This document shows, piece after piece, positions 1-8,794 of a stretch of DNA of 64,000 nt. A program made the position numbers and the translations under genes. Below the pieces are notes generated by a model. That model worked only from the letters and a program-made list of their open reading frames with translations. It was not told the origin of the DNA and did not search any database. The DNA is from Paracoccus laeviglucosivorans (GTDB lineage: Bacteria > Pseudomonadota > Alphaproteobacteria > Rhodobacterales > Rhodobacteraceae), in the NCBI RefSeq assembly GCF_900182695.1, contig NZ_FXTK01000005.1:62001-126000 (forward strand), written 5' to 3'. Position 1 is the first letter of the stretch, and every line of letters starts with the position of its first letter.

Positions 1-192
1 ATATGCGCCAGCTATTTCGACGCGGTGAAGCGCCTGCCGCCCGCCCAGATCGAGGCGATCGACATGGCCCGGCGCGGCATCCACAACGAAGGTGCGCGCA
101 CCTTGCAGGAACGGCTGGAGGGCAAGGCCGTGGTCGATATCGACACCTCGCGCCGCCTGTTCACGCTGATCTGCGCCCTGATCCCGGAGTGA
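1..192 (+). CDS. UPF0262 family protein, C-terminal part (5' end outside window)
   Basis: The first 63 codons, read in frame from base 1, form the C-terminal end of a protein matching the conserved UPF0262 family, with the stretch [14 protein letters not shown] and the ending [13 protein letters not shown] before a TGA. The family has no established function. In Rhodobacteraceae it usually sits between hisD and a low-molecular-weight phosphatase gene, and the phosphatase-like gene does follow here after three bases. The start lies upstream of the window. Family assignment rests on recalled sequence similarity only. Confidence 0.8.
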   Translation: MCASYFDAVKRLPPAQIEAIDMARRGIHNEGARTLQERLEGKAVVDIDTSRRLFTLICALIPE

Positions 193-195
193 TAC

Positions 196-654
196 TTGGC
201 CGGATCGATCCCCCCCTCGGTTCTGTTCTGCTGCGATCACAATGCGATTCGCTCGCCCATGGCCGAGGGGATGATGAAAAAGCTGTATGGTCGCAGCGCC
301 TATGTGCAGTCGGCGGGCGTCAAGAACGACATGGAGATCGACGGTTTCGCCATCGCCGTCTGTCAGGAAATCGGGGTCGAGCTGTCCAAGCACCGCTCGC
401 GTTCTTTCGATGAGATGAAGGAATGGGGCGACGATCTGGGCAGTTTCGACCTGATCGTGGCGCTGTCGCCCGCCAGCCAGCGGCAGGCGCTGGAACTGAC
501 GCGGGTCGCCCATCTTGAGGTCGAATACTGGCCGATCATGGACCCCACAGGACTGGCCGAAGGACGCGAGGCGAAGCTGGCATTGTATCGCCAGATTCGC
601 GACCAGATCCGCGACCGGATGCTGGACCGGTTCGGCGAACCTGTTCAGGCATGA
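196..654 (+). CDS. Low-molecular-weight protein-tyrosine-phosphatase family protein
   Basis: A 152-residue cytoplasmic protein of the LMW-PTP/ArsC-like fold. The phosphate-binding loop C-x5-R-S lies near the N-terminus (CDHNAIRS, about residues 13-20), and the general-acid Asp-Pro pair is seen late in the chain (MDPT, about residue 115). The family removes phosphate from tyrosine residues or reduces arsenate; the sequence alone does not say which. The only in-frame start near the loop is a TTG three bases after the UPF0262 stop, so translational coupling is likely. A TTG start and the lack of a clear separate Shine-Dalgarno support that reading. Confidence 0.85.
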   Translation: MAGSIPPSVLFCCDHNAIRSPMAEGMMKKLYGRSAYVQSAGVKNDMEIDGFAIAVCQEIGVELSKHRSRSFDEMKEWGDDLGSFDLIVALSPASQRQALELTRVAHLEVEYWPIMDPTGLAEGREAKLALYRQIRDQIRDRMLDRFGEPVQA

Positions 655-717
655 TCCGCTAACGGTTTCTTAGGGGATTGGCTTTAGCCTTGGGTGAACC
701 CGGATTGGAGTTTGCTG

Positions 718-1182
718 ATGTTCGACCAACTGTTGATGACCAAGGGGCTGGACCGTGCCATGCGCGCGCTGCACACGCATCGCGCCGTTCTGGCGCTGGA
801 TGCCACGGGCCGGATTCTGGCGATCAATCAGTGTTATTTGCGGCTGACGGGCTATGTGCGCGACGAATTGCTGGACCAGCCGGTCTGGGTGCTGTTCGGA
901 CTTGGCGAACGCTGCGCGGGGCGGATGAACGACTTGCTGGCCATCCCCGCGCAGCAGGGCGCGCATCTGCCCGAACTGGCCCATATCTCGAAGTCCGGGC
1001 GGCATTTTCGGGTCGATGCCCGTATCTTCGGGATCAATGACGAACGCGGGGGCAGGGCGCTGACCCTGCTGTTCGCCCGACCCGAGGAGGCGGGCAGGCT
1101 GATCGACCTGCGCCACGCCTTTGGCGGCTGCGCGATGCCGGATGAATTGGTCAAGGCACCGCAACGATGCCTTGACCATTAG
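718..1182 (+). CDS. Single PAS-domain protein
   Basis: A 154-residue soluble protein that is almost entirely one PAS domain: after a short helix, [13 protein letters not shown] begins the sensor fold and [13 protein letters not shown] follows in the usual place. No kinase, GGDEF, EAL or DNA-binding region follows, so it may be a stand-alone sensor acting on a partner. ATG 718 is chosen because GGAG lies seven bases upstream (707-710); an in-frame GTG at 694 is less likely. It ends four bases before the end of the convergent edd. The ligand cannot be told from sequence. Confidence 0.75.
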   Translation: MFDQLLMTKGLDRAMRALHTHRAVLALDATGRILAINQCYLRLTGYVRDELLDQPVWVLFGLGERCAGRMNDLLAIPAQQGAHLPELAHISKSGRHFRVDARIFGINDERGGRALTLLFARPEEAGRLIDLRHAFGGCAMPDELVKAPQRCLDH

Positions 1183-1185
1183 CCG

Positions 1186-2988
1186 TCAAACGACCACCGC
1201 CGCGCCTTCGGTCGCGGGACCGACATGCGCGCGGAAGGCGCGGAACAATTCGCGACCCATCCCCTCGGCCGAGGTTTCTGGGTCGAAACTGGCGGGGCTG
1301 CGGCTGTCGAAGCCTTCGGCCAGACATTCCAGCGTCCCGGCCACGGCATCCAGCCGGATCATGTCACCATCCTGCACCCGTGCCAGCGGCCCACCATCCG
1401 CCGCCTCGGGCGAGATGTGGATGGCCGCAGGAACCTTGCCCGACGCGCCCGACATGCGCCCATCGGTGACCAGCGCCACGCGCAGCCCGCGATCCTGCAA
1501 CACGGCAAGGGTCGGGGTCAGCGAATGCAGTTCCGGCATCCCGTTGGCACGCGGCCCCTGAAAGCGCACGACGACGATGGTGTCGCTGGTGAATTCGCCG
1601 CGTTTGAAGGCGGCCTTCACCTCCTCCTGATCGGCAAAGACGCGGGCGGGGGCTTCGATCACATGGCGTTCGGGGGCGACGGCGGACACCTTGATGACGC
1701 CGCGACCAAGGTTTCCGGCCAGTTGCTTCAACCCGCCGGTCGGGGCAAAGGGATCGGTCGCGGGACGCAGGATCTTGTCGTTCAGGGTTTCCCGCGCGCC
1801 TGCCACCCAATGCACCGCACCGTCGCGCAGTTGCGGTTCCTGGGCATAGCTGTCCAGTCCTGCCCCGGTAATCGTGCGCACATCCTGATGCAGCAGACCC
1901 GCATCCAGAAGCTGCGCGATCATATAGCCCAAGCCGCCAGCCGCGTGGAAATGGTTCACGTCGGCCAGCCCGTTGGGATAGACGCGGGCCATCAGCGGCA
2001 CGGTTTCCGACAAGTCGTGGAAGTCCTCAAGGTCCAGCAGCACGCCTGCCGCACGTGCCATTGCGGGCAGGTGCAGGATCAGGTTCGTTGAGCCGCCTGT
2101 GGACATCAGCCCGACGATGCCGTTGACAAAGGCGCGTTCGTCCAGAACCTCGCCCGCGGGCAGATAGTCGTTGCCCAGCCGCGTGATGCTGGCGGCGCGG
2201 TGGACGGCGGCGACGGTCAGCGCCTCGCGCAGCGGTGTGTTCGGGTTCACAAAGCTGGAGCCGGGCAGGTGCAGGCCCATGAACTCCATCAGCATCTGGT
2301 TGGTGTTCGCGGTGCCATAGAACGTGCAGGTTCCCGGCGCGTGATAGCTGGCCATCTCGGCAGCCATCAGGGCGTCGCGCCCGATCTCTCCGGTCGCGAA
2401 TTGCTGGCGGACCTTGGATTTTTCGTCATTGGGCAGCCCCGAAGGCATCGGCCCGGCAGGCACAAAGACCGCAGGGATATGGCCGAACGTGCCCGCCGCG
2501 ATGATCAGCCCCGGCACGATCTTGTCGCAGACGCCCAGATACATCGCCGCGTCAAAGACGTCATGTGACAGCGCCACGCCCGAAGCCAGCGCGATCACGT
2601 CGCGCGAGAACAGCGAAAGCTCCATCCCGGCGCGGCCTTGGGTCACGCCGTCGCACATGGCGGGCACACCGCCTGCGACCTGCGCGGTAGCCCCCGCCGC
2701 ATGGGCCGCGCTGCGGATCAGGTCGGGATACCGTTCATATGGCTGGTGCGCCGACAGCATGTCGTTGAAGGCGGTGACGATGCCGATATTGGGCTTGCGC
2801 GTCGTTGCCATGTCCTGCTTGTCGGGCATGGCGGCATAGGCATGGGCCTGGTTTCCGCAGGACAGATGGGCGCGGCGCGGCCCTTCCTCGGCGGCGCGGG
2901 CAATCTTGGCAAGATAGGCGGCGCGGCTTTTCAGCGAGCGTTCACGGATCCGGTCCGTAACGCGGTCGATGGTGGCGTGCATGGTCAT
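1186..2988 (-). CDS. edd: Phosphogluconate dehydratase
   Basis: A 600-residue enzyme of the IlvD/Edd family that converts 6-phosphogluconate to 2-keto-3-deoxy-6-phosphogluconate, the first committed step of the Entner-Doudoroff pathway. Both family signatures are present: CDKIVPGLI with Cys154, and [14 protein letters not shown] near residue 520; Cys112 is the other expected iron-sulfur ligand. The length is normal for Edd. ATG at 2988 is chosen because AGGAGGG lies nine bases upstream (2998-3004); an upstream in-frame TTG at 3009 precedes that site. The usual partner eda (KDPG aldolase) is not in the window. Confidence 0.95.
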   Translation of the reverse strand: MTMHATIDRVTDRIRERSLKSRAAYLAKIARAAEEGPRRAHLSCGNQAHAYAAMPDKQDMATTRKPNIGIVTAFNDMLSAHQPYERYPDLIRSAAHAAGATAQVAGGVPAMCDGVTQGRAGMELSLFSRDVIALASGVALSHDVFDAAMYLGVCDKIVPGLIIAAGTFGHIPAVFVPAGPMPSGLPNDEKSKVRQQFATGEIGRDALMAAEMASYHAPGTCTFYGTANTNQMLMEFMGLHLPGSSFVNPNTPLREALTVAAVHRAASITRLGNDYLPAGEVLDERAFVNGIVGLMSTGGSTNLILHLPAMARAAGVLLDLEDFHDLSETVPLMARVYPNGLADVNHFHAAGGLGYMIAQLLDAGLLHQDVRTITGAGLDSYAQEPQLRDGAVHWVAGARETLNDKILRPATDPFAPTGGLKQLAGNLGRGVIKVSAVAPERHVIEAPARVFADQEEVKAAFKRGEFTSDTIVVVRFQGPRANGMPELHSLTPTLAVLQDRGLRVALVTDGRMSGASGKVPAAIHISPEAADGGPLARVQDGDMIRLDAVAGTLECLAEGFDSRSPASFDPETSAEGMGRELFRAFRAHVGPATEGAAVVV

Positions 2989-3010
2989 GGCTGGCAACCC
3001 TCCTGTCAAA

Positions 3011-3039
3011 GATATAGACCGTTAGCGATAACGGGACAA
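3011..3039 (-). promoter_or_regulatory. edd promoter with internal palindromic operator
   Basis: Reading the minus strand, TTGTCC (3034-3039) and TATATC (3011-3016) are spaced by 17 bases, a good housekeeping promoter. The spacer holds the 12-bp near-palindrome GTTATCGCTAAC (3021-3032), flanked by CCG and CGG. The same 12-mer lies inside the zwf promoter spacer. A repressor bound there would block RNA polymerase. A LacI-type CceR-like regulator is inferred, not shown. Confidence 0.7.
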
Positions 3040-3103
3040 CTGCCCCGCTCTTGCCCCGCGCGGTCACAAATGGCAATCCTGCTTGGGTCTATATGAGGCC
3101 ACC

Positions 3104-4297
3104 ATGACAGAACTGCCAATCATCCGCCTGCGTCCGAAATCCAAACCCCAGGCGATCCGTCATGGTTTCCCATGGGTCTTCGCGGATGAACTCGTGACCG
3201 ACCGCCGCACCCGTGCGATTGCTGCGGGCAGCTTTGCCGTGCTGGAGGATGCCGAGCGCAGCCCCTTGGGCATCGTCACCTTCAACGCCGATTCGCGCAT
3301 TATCGCACGGATGATGGACCCCGACCCGCAGGCGCAGATCGATCGTGCCTGGATCGCGGCGCGTCTGTCGCGCGCGCTGGCGATGCGGGAGCGTCTGTTC
3401 GACAAGCCGTTCTATCGCCTGATCCATGCCGAGGCGGACGGGTTGCCCGGTGTGATCATCGACCGCTTCGGCGATGCTGCCGTCATCCAGCCCAATGCCG
3501 CATGGGCCGAACGCATGGTGGGCGACATCGCCGATGCGCTGCGCGAGGTTGCGGGCGTTTCGACCGTGATCCTGAACGGGCAGGGCCGCGCACGCGGGCT
3601 TGAGGGTCTGCCCGAGCGGATGGAAACCCTGTCGGGCGGCATCGACGCCCCGGTGCAGGTGCAGATGAACGGCGCGATCTATCTGGCCGATCTGCTGGGT
3701 GGGCAAAAGACCGGCCTGTTCTACGACCAGCGTCCGAACCACGCCTTCGCGCAGCGCCTGTCCCAAGGCGCGCGGGTGCTGGACGTGTTTTCGCATGTCG
3801 GCGGCTTCGGCCTTGCCGCGCTGGCCGCAGGGGCCACGCAGGCAACCTGCGTCGATGGATCGGCCCCCGCATTGGAGCTGGCGCGCGGCGGTGCGCAGGC
3901 TATGGGCGCGGCCGACCGGTTGGTCACGCGCCAGGGCGACGCCTTCGCCCAGCTTGAGGCTTTGGCCGAGGAAGGCGCGCAATTCGACGTGGTGATCTGC
4001 GATCCGCCCGCTTTCGCTCCGTCGAAACCCGCGCTTGAGGCCGGGCTGCGCGCATATGAGCGTGTGGCGAAACTGGCCGCGCCGCTGGTCGCGCCGGGCG
4101 GCTATCTTGGCCTGTGTTCGTGCAGCCATGCCGCCGACCTGACCGCGTTCCGCAATGCCAGCGCGCGCGGCATCGGGCGCGGCGGGCGGCGGATGCAGCT
4201 GATCCATACCGGGCAGGCCGGGCCCGACCACCCTGTGCTGCCGCAACTGGCCGAATCGGGTTACCTGAAATCGCTGTTCTTCCGGCTTGACGGATGA
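3104..4297 (+). CDS. rlmI: RlmI-like 23S rRNA (cytosine-C5) methyltransferase
   Basis: A 397-residue class I SAM-dependent methyltransferase with the two-part layout of RlmI, which methylates C1962 of 23S rRNA. An N-terminal PUA-like RNA-binding region (HGFPWVFADELV, residues 17-28) is followed by a Rossmann domain with VLDVFSHVGGFGLAAL near residue 225, the motif CDPPAFAPSK near 300 and the catalytic-loop cysteines in LCSCSHAADL near 340. ATG 3104 is preferred to an upstream TTG at 3083, although the ribosome site (GAGG) is weak. The stop overlaps the PIN gene by four bases. The exact target base is inferred from family. Confidence 0.8.
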   Translation: MTELPIIRLRPKSKPQAIRHGFPWVFADELVTDRRTRAIAAGSFAVLEDAERSPLGIVTFNADSRIIARMMDPDPQAQIDRAWIAARLSRALAMRERLFDKPFYRLIHAEADGLPGVIIDRFGDAAVIQPNAAWAERMVGDIADALREVAGVSTVILNGQGRARGLEGLPERMETLSGGIDAPVQVQMNGAIYLADLLGGQKTGLFYDQRPNHAFAQRLSQGARVLDVFSHVGGFGLAALAAGATQATCVDGSAPALELARGGAQAMGAADRLVTRQGDAFAQLEALAEEGAQFDVVICDPPAFAPSKPALEAGLRAYERVAKLAAPLVAPGGYLGLCSCSHAADLTAFRNASARGIGRGGRRMQLIHTGQAGPDHPVLPQLAESGYLKSLFFRLDG

Positions 4298-4866
4298 AGG
4301 CGGTTCTGGACGCCTGCGTCCTTTATCCGACGGTCCTGCGCGAAATCCTTGCGGATTGCGCAGCCGCCGGACTTTACCAGCCGATCTGGTCGCAGCGCAT
4401 CCTGAACGAATGGCGGCACGCCGCCGAACGGCAGGGCATTCCCGCCGGGGTCGAGATCGCCCTGCTGACCGACCGTTTTCCACAGGCGATGGTCACGCCG
4501 CAGCAGGTCTTTGCGCTGGATCTGCCCGATCCAGCCGATCTGCATGTGGTCGAAGCTGCGCTTGCGGCAGACGCTCTGGTCATCGTCACCGCGAATCTGC
4601 GCGACTTTCCGGCCCGTGCGTTGGCGCAGGTCGGGCTGCGCGCCATTCATCCTGACGAATTCCTGCGCGATTTCCATGCTTTGGCCCCCGAGACAGTGCT
4701 TGCGGCCATTGTCGCGACGGAAAAACGTGCCTTGAATGCGGGCGGTGCAATCACGCGCAAGGAATTGATGCGCCGCGCCCGCCTGCCGCGTCTTGCCAAG
4801 GCGATCGAACGGTTCGACAAAGCCGGGGTTGAACCCGACGGCCGTTCGGGCAAGGGTCGTTCCTAA
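4294..4866 (+). CDS. PIN domain-containing protein
   Basis: A 190-residue protein with a PIN-type nuclease fold. The first acidic residue is in MKAVLDAC (Asp6), others in DPADLHVVEAAL near residue 80-90, and the late motif VTANLRDFP near 100 completes the usual acidic site. About 70 residues follow the PIN fold, so it is longer than a typical VapC toxin (around 130 residues). No antitoxin gene is adjacent: its start overlaps the rRNA methyltransferase stop (ATGA), which suggests joint expression and perhaps an RNA-processing role. It resembles PIN proteins conserved in Rhodobacteraceae; its substrate is unknown. Confidence 0.8.
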   Translation: MKAVLDACVLYPTVLREILADCAAAGLYQPIWSQRILNEWRHAAERQGIPAGVEIALLTDRFPQAMVTPQQVFALDLPDPADLHVVEAALAADALVIVTANLRDFPARALAQVGLRAIHPDEFLRDFHALAPETVLAAIVATEKRALNAGGAITRKELMRRARLPRLAKAIERFDKAGVEPDGRSGKGRS

Positions 4867-4878
4867 GGAAGGTCTTGG

Positions 4879-4907
4879 TTGATGTTATCGCTAACAATGG
4901 GTAATCG
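4879..4907 (+). promoter_or_regulatory. zwf promoter with internal palindromic operator
   Basis: TTGATG (4879-4884) and TAATCG (4902-4907) are spaced by 17 bases. The spacer carries GTTATCGCTAAC (4884-4895), identical to the 12-mer in the edd promoter when both are read along their transcripts. The matching architecture at two genes of one pathway argues for joint repression. The -10 match is only moderate. Confidence 0.65.
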
Positions 4908-4932
4908 CCAGATCAGCGATGAGGAGAGCTTG

Positions 4933-6384
4933 ATGGTTTCACGCATCATTCCGGTTGACGACTTCGACCTTGTGATCTTTGGCGCAACGGGGGATCTGGC
5001 GCATCGCAAGATCCTGCCGGGCCTTTATCGCCGCTTTGTCGCGGGGCAGGTGCCCGCCACGGCCCAGATCATCGGGGCCGCCCGCACCAAGCAGGACGAT
5101 GAGGCGTTTCGCGCCGAAGCCAGGGCCGCTATCCAGGAATTCGCGGGCAAAGGCGACGATCTTTCCCAGCTTGACGATTTCCTGCGCCATCTGGCCTATG
5201 TCGCGATCGACGCACGCGGCAGCGACGGATGGGACGAACTCAAGGCCCGCATCCGGCCCGAGGGCGTGCACGCCTTCTATTTCTCGGTCGCGCCGGCGCT
5301 GTTTGGCGATATTGCGCAGCGTCTTGCCTCATACGGGATTGCCGATACCAACAGCCGCATTGTCGTCGAAAAGCCCTTTGGCCGCGATCTTGCGACCGCG
5401 CGGGCGCTGAACCAGACGCTGGCGCAGCATTTCGCGGAAAACCAGATCTACCGGATCGACCATTATCTGGGCAAGGAAACCGTCCAGAACCTGATGGCCG
5501 TGCGGTTTGCCAACATGCTGTTCGAACCGCTGTGGAACGCGCAATATGTCGATCACGTCCAGATCACGGTGGCCGAAACCGTGGGTGTCGGCGGGCGCGG
5601 CGAATATTACGACCATTCGGGCGCGATGCGCGACATGGTCCAGAACCACATGATGCAGCTTCTGTGCCTGATCGCGATGGAGCCGCCCTATCATTTCGAC
5701 CCCGACGCCGTGCGGGACGAAAAGCTGAAGGTGATCCGCGCGCTTGAGCCGCTGGAACCGGGCGACATCGTGCGCGGCCAATATCAGGCGGATGGAGACG
5801 AACCCGGCTATCTGGCCGATGCGGGCAATCCGCAATCTCGCACGGAAAGTTTTGTCGCGCTCAAGGTGCGCATCGCGAACTGGCGCTGGTCTGGCACGCC
5901 CTTCTATCTGCGCACGGGCAAGCGGCTGCGGGCGCGGACCAGCGAAATCGTCGTGACCTTCAAGGCGCCGCCGCATTCGATCTTTGACGAAAGCGACGGG
6001 CCGCGTTCCAACCAGCTTGTCATCAAGCTGCAACCGAACGAAGGCATGGATCTGACCGTGATGATCAAAGAGCCGGGCCCCGGCGGGATGCGTCTGGTGC
6101 AGGTTCCCTTGGACATGAGCTTTGCTGACGCGCTTGGCGAAAACGGCACGGACATGCCCGACGCTTATGAACGTCTGATCATGGACGTGATCCGCGGCAA
6201 CCAGACCCTGTTCATGCGCGGGGATGAGGTCGAGGCGGCATGGGCATGGACCGATCCGATCATCGCCGATTGGGAGGCTGGATCGAAACGCCCCGAGCCT
6301 TATGATCCCGGCTCAAGCGGCCCGGATGAGGCGCTGCGCCTGCTGCATCGCGACAACCGCCGCTGGAGGGAGATTAGGCCATGA
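4933..6384 (+). CDS. zwf: Glucose-6-phosphate 1-dehydrogenase
   Basis: A 483-residue enzyme that oxidises glucose 6-phosphate to 6-phosphogluconolactone with NAD(P)+, feeding the Entner-Doudoroff and oxidative pentose phosphate routes. The nucleotide-binding motif FGATGDLAHRKI is at about residues 16-27 and the active-site signature RIDHYLGKE near residue 174. ATG 4933 is chosen because GAGGAG (4921-4926) lies six bases upstream and the length then matches the family. It is first gene of the zwf-pgl-pgi operon, with a four-base overlap to pgl. Confidence 0.96.
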   Translation: MVSRIIPVDDFDLVIFGATGDLAHRKILPGLYRRFVAGQVPATAQIIGAARTKQDDEAFRAEARAAIQEFAGKGDDLSQLDDFLRHLAYVAIDARGSDGWDELKARIRPEGVHAFYFSVAPALFGDIAQRLASYGIADTNSRIVVEKPFGRDLATARALNQTLAQHFAENQIYRIDHYLGKETVQNLMAVRFANMLFEPLWNAQYVDHVQITVAETVGVGGRGEYYDHSGAMRDMVQNHMMQLLCLIAMEPPYHFDPDAVRDEKLKVIRALEPLEPGDIVRGQYQADGDEPGYLADAGNPQSRTESFVALKVRIANWRWSGTPFYLRTGKRLRARTSEIVVTFKAPPHSIFDESDGPRSNQLVIKLQPNEGMDLTVMIKEPGPGGMRLVQVPLDMSFADALGENGTDMPDAYERLIMDVIRGNQTLFMRGDEVEAAWAWTDPIIADWEAGSKRPEPYDPGSSGPDEALRLLHRDNRRWREIRP

Positions 6385-7055
6385 CGCTGGAATTCGTCGA
6401 ATACCCCGACCGCGAGATGTTGGCGCTGTCGCTGGCCAGCAAGTTGGCGGGCCAGTTGGCGCAGCACCTGCGTACCAATGAAACCGCCAGTCTTTGCGTG
6501 CCCGGCGGCACGACGCCCGCCCCGGTCTTCAATTCGATGTCGGGCAGCGAACTCGACTGGTCGCGCGTCACGGTATTCCTGAACGACGAACGCTGGGTCG
6601 ATCGCGAACACAACCGCTCGAATTCCCGGCTACTGCATCGCCATCTGCTGACCGGCAAGGCCGAGGCGGCGAATTACATCGACCTTTATACCGGCGATGC
6701 CGAACCCGAGGCGGCGGCCGAGGGTCTGTCGGAACGCATCCGCGACCAGCTGCCGATCACCGTCCTGCTGCTGGGCATGGGCGCGGATATGCATACGGCC
6801 AGCCTGTTTCCCGGTGCGCCGGAAACCGCGCTGGCCTTGGCCTCGGATGCGCCGCTCGTCATGGCCGTGCGCGGCCAAAGCGATGAGCCGCGCATCACCC
6901 TGACCGCGCCCGCGCTGTCCAAGTCGATCAACACCCATCTGATGATCACCGGCGCGGAAAAGCGTGCGGCGCTGGAACGTGCCCAGACGCTGGACGCAAA
7001 AGACGCGCCGATCCGCGCCTTTCTTGGCGATATTACCGTGCATTGGGCAGAGTGA
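6381..7055 (+). CDS. pgl: 6-phosphogluconolactonase
   Basis: A 224-residue cytoplasmic hydrolase of the DevB/NagB-like family that opens 6-phosphogluconolactone to 6-phosphogluconate, between Zwf and Edd. Typical family motifs are [12 protein letters not shown] near residue 37, [17 protein letters not shown] near 60-76 and [16 protein letters not shown] near 132. Its ATG overlaps the zwf stop by four bases, and pgi begins eight bases after its own stop, so the three genes are probably one transcript. Confidence 0.94.
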   Translation: MTLEFVEYPDREMLALSLASKLAGQLAQHLRTNETASLCVPGGTTPAPVFNSMSGSELDWSRVTVFLNDERWVDREHNRSNSRLLHRHLLTGKAEAANYIDLYTGDAEPEAAAEGLSERIRDQLPITVLLLGMGADMHTASLFPGAPETALALASDAPLVMAVRGQSDEPRITLTAPALSKSINTHLMITGAEKRAALERAQTLDAKDAPIRAFLGDITVHWAE

Positions 7056-7062
7056 GCATTAC

Positions 7063-8667
7063 ATGACCAACATCTGGGACCGTCTGGCCGAACATCGCAG
7101 CGCACAGGGCGCGTTGCGCATCGAAGCCCTGTTCGACGCCGATCCGAACCGTGCCGAAAGCTGCTCGACCGCGGCTGACGGCCTGGTCCTCGACTGGTCC
7201 AAGACTGCGATTGATGCCAAGGCGCGCGACCTGCTTCTGGAACTGGCCCAACCCGTCGCCGCCCGTCGCGATGCCATGTTCGCAGGCGACCGCATCAATG
7301 AAACCGAGGACCGCGCGGTCCTGCACACTGCCCTGCGCAATCTGCAAGGCTCGGTCACGGTCGATGGGCGCGACGTGATGCCCGATGTGCGCGAAACCCA
7401 TGCCCGGATGCGCGATTTCGCGACCCGCGTGCGTAATGGCGGCTTCGCGGGGCAGGGCGGTAAGATCACCGATGTGGTCAATATCGGCATCGGCGGGTCG
7501 GATCTCGGTCCGGCCATGGCCGCGCGGGCCCTGTCGCCGTGGCATGACGGGCCGCGGGTGCATTTCGTCTCGAACGTGGACGGGGCCGACATCGCAGATA
7601 CGCTCAAGGCGCTGGATCCCGCGACGACGCTGGTGATCGTCGCCTCAAAGACCTTCACCACGATCGAGACGATGACCAATGCCGCAACCGCGCGGGACTG
7701 GATGGCGACCTCGGTCACCACGCCCGCCGCGCAATTCGCCGCGCTGTCATCCGCGCAGGGCAAGACCGCGCAATGGGGCATCGACGCCGACCGCGTCTTC
7801 GGCTTCGAGGATTGGGTCGGTGGCCGCTATTCCATGTGGGGGCCCATCGGCCTGTCGCTGATGATCGCCATCGGCCCCGACGCGTTCGAGGATTTCCTCG
7901 CAGGCGGTCTGGCCATGGACACGCATTTCCGTAATGCACCTGCCGACCGGAACCTGCCCATCATCCTTGCGCTGGTGGGCATCTGGCACCATCAGGTCTG
8001 CGGATACGGCACGCGCGCCGTGCTGCCCTATGACAACCGCCTTGCGCGTCTGCCCGCCTATCTCCAGCAGCTCGAAATGGAATCGAACGGCAAGCGCGTA
8101 GCGATGGACGGCAGCGATCTGACCATCCCCTCGGGTCCGGTGATCTGGGGTGAGCCGGGGACGAACGGCCAGCACGCCTTCTACCAGCTGATCCATCAGG
8201 GCACGGCTATCATCCCCTGCGAATTCATGATTGCCGCACGCGGCCATGAACCGCATCTGGCCCATCACCACCTGCTGCTGATCGCCAACTGCCTTGCGCA
8301 GTCCGAGGCGCTGATGCGCGGCCGTTCGCTGGACGAGGCCCGCGCGCTGATGCAGGCTAAAGGGCTCGCGGGTGCTGAACTGGACCGTCAGGCGCGCCAC
8401 CGCGTCTTCCCCGGCAACCGCCCTTCGACGACGCTGGTGATGCAGGAACTGTCGCCCTTCGTGCTGGGCCAGATCGTCGCGCTTTACGAACACCGCGTTT
8501 TCGTCGAAGGCGCGATCCTCGGCATCAACAGCTTCGATCAATGGGGGGTTGAGCTTGGCAAGGAACTGGCGCTGAAAGTCGCGCCGCTTCTGGATGGGGG
8601 TGCGACCCCAGGCCATGATCCTTCGACCGAACATCTGGCGCAACTGATCCGGCAGATGCGCGACTGA
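7063..8667 (+). CDS. pgi: Glucose-6-phosphate isomerase
   Basis: A 534-residue enzyme interconverting glucose 6-phosphate and fructose 6-phosphate. The phosphosugar-binding motif [11 protein letters not shown] is near residue 142, and the family signature [14 protein letters not shown] lies near 250. Together with class I aldolase and Pgk elsewhere in the window it lets fructose phosphate enter the Entner-Doudoroff route. The start is the first ATG after pgl; the ribosome site is poor, consistent with coupling. A strong terminator follows after the stop. Confidence 0.95.
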   Translation: MTNIWDRLAEHRSAQGALRIEALFDADPNRAESCSTAADGLVLDWSKTAIDAKARDLLLELAQPVAARRDAMFAGDRINETEDRAVLHTALRNLQGSVTVDGRDVMPDVRETHARMRDFATRVRNGGFAGQGGKITDVVNIGIGGSDLGPAMAARALSPWHDGPRVHFVSNVDGADIADTLKALDPATTLVIVASKTFTTIETMTNAATARDWMATSVTTPAAQFAALSSAQGKTAQWGIDADRVFGFEDWVGGRYSMWGPIGLSLMIAIGPDAFEDFLAGGLAMDTHFRNAPADRNLPIILALVGIWHHQVCGYGTRAVLPYDNRLARLPAYLQQLEMESNGKRVAMDGSDLTIPSGPVIWGEPGTNGQHAFYQLIHQGTAIIPCEFMIAARGHEPHLAHHHLLLIANCLAQSEALMRGRSLDEARALMQAKGLAGAELDRQARHRVFPGNRPSTTLVMQELSPFVLGQIVALYEHRVFVEGAILGINSFDQWGVELGKELALKVAPLLDGGATPGHDPSTEHLAQLIRQMRD

Positions 8668-8670
8668 ACT

Positions 8671-8692
8671 CTTCTTAGTTCTGCAAATACCC
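8671..8692 (-). repeat. Dispersed 22-bp hairpin-linked repeat, copy 1
   Basis: Copy of a short repeat whose core reads GGGTATTTGNAGAACYRAGAA; here it lies in reverse orientation, beginning three bases after the pgi stop. A long hairpin follows directly at 8693. Five more copies are at 18659, 23789, 32928, 37242 and 45418. Confidence 0.75.
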
Positions 8693-8732
8693 ATTCGCCG
8701 CCGCGCCGCCCGCCCGGCGGCGAATATTTTTC
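8693..8732 (+). terminator. Intrinsic terminator of zwf-pgl-pgi
   Basis: A perfect 10-bp stem, ATTCGCCGCC (8693-8702) with GGCGGCGAAT (8716-8725), is followed by ATTTTTC. It lies 25 bases after the pgi stop. Confidence 0.85.
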
Positions 8733-8794
8733 TTAAACGTTGCAACATGTCCGGCTTGCCCTAGTCTCAACCCCGACATCAGGGAGGAAGGGTT

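Noticed and set aside
4294..4866. PIN gene as a VapC toxin of a toxin-antitoxin pair
   Set aside because: There is no small antitoxin gene next to it and the protein is about 60 residues too long; its upstream neighbour is an rRNA methyltransferase.
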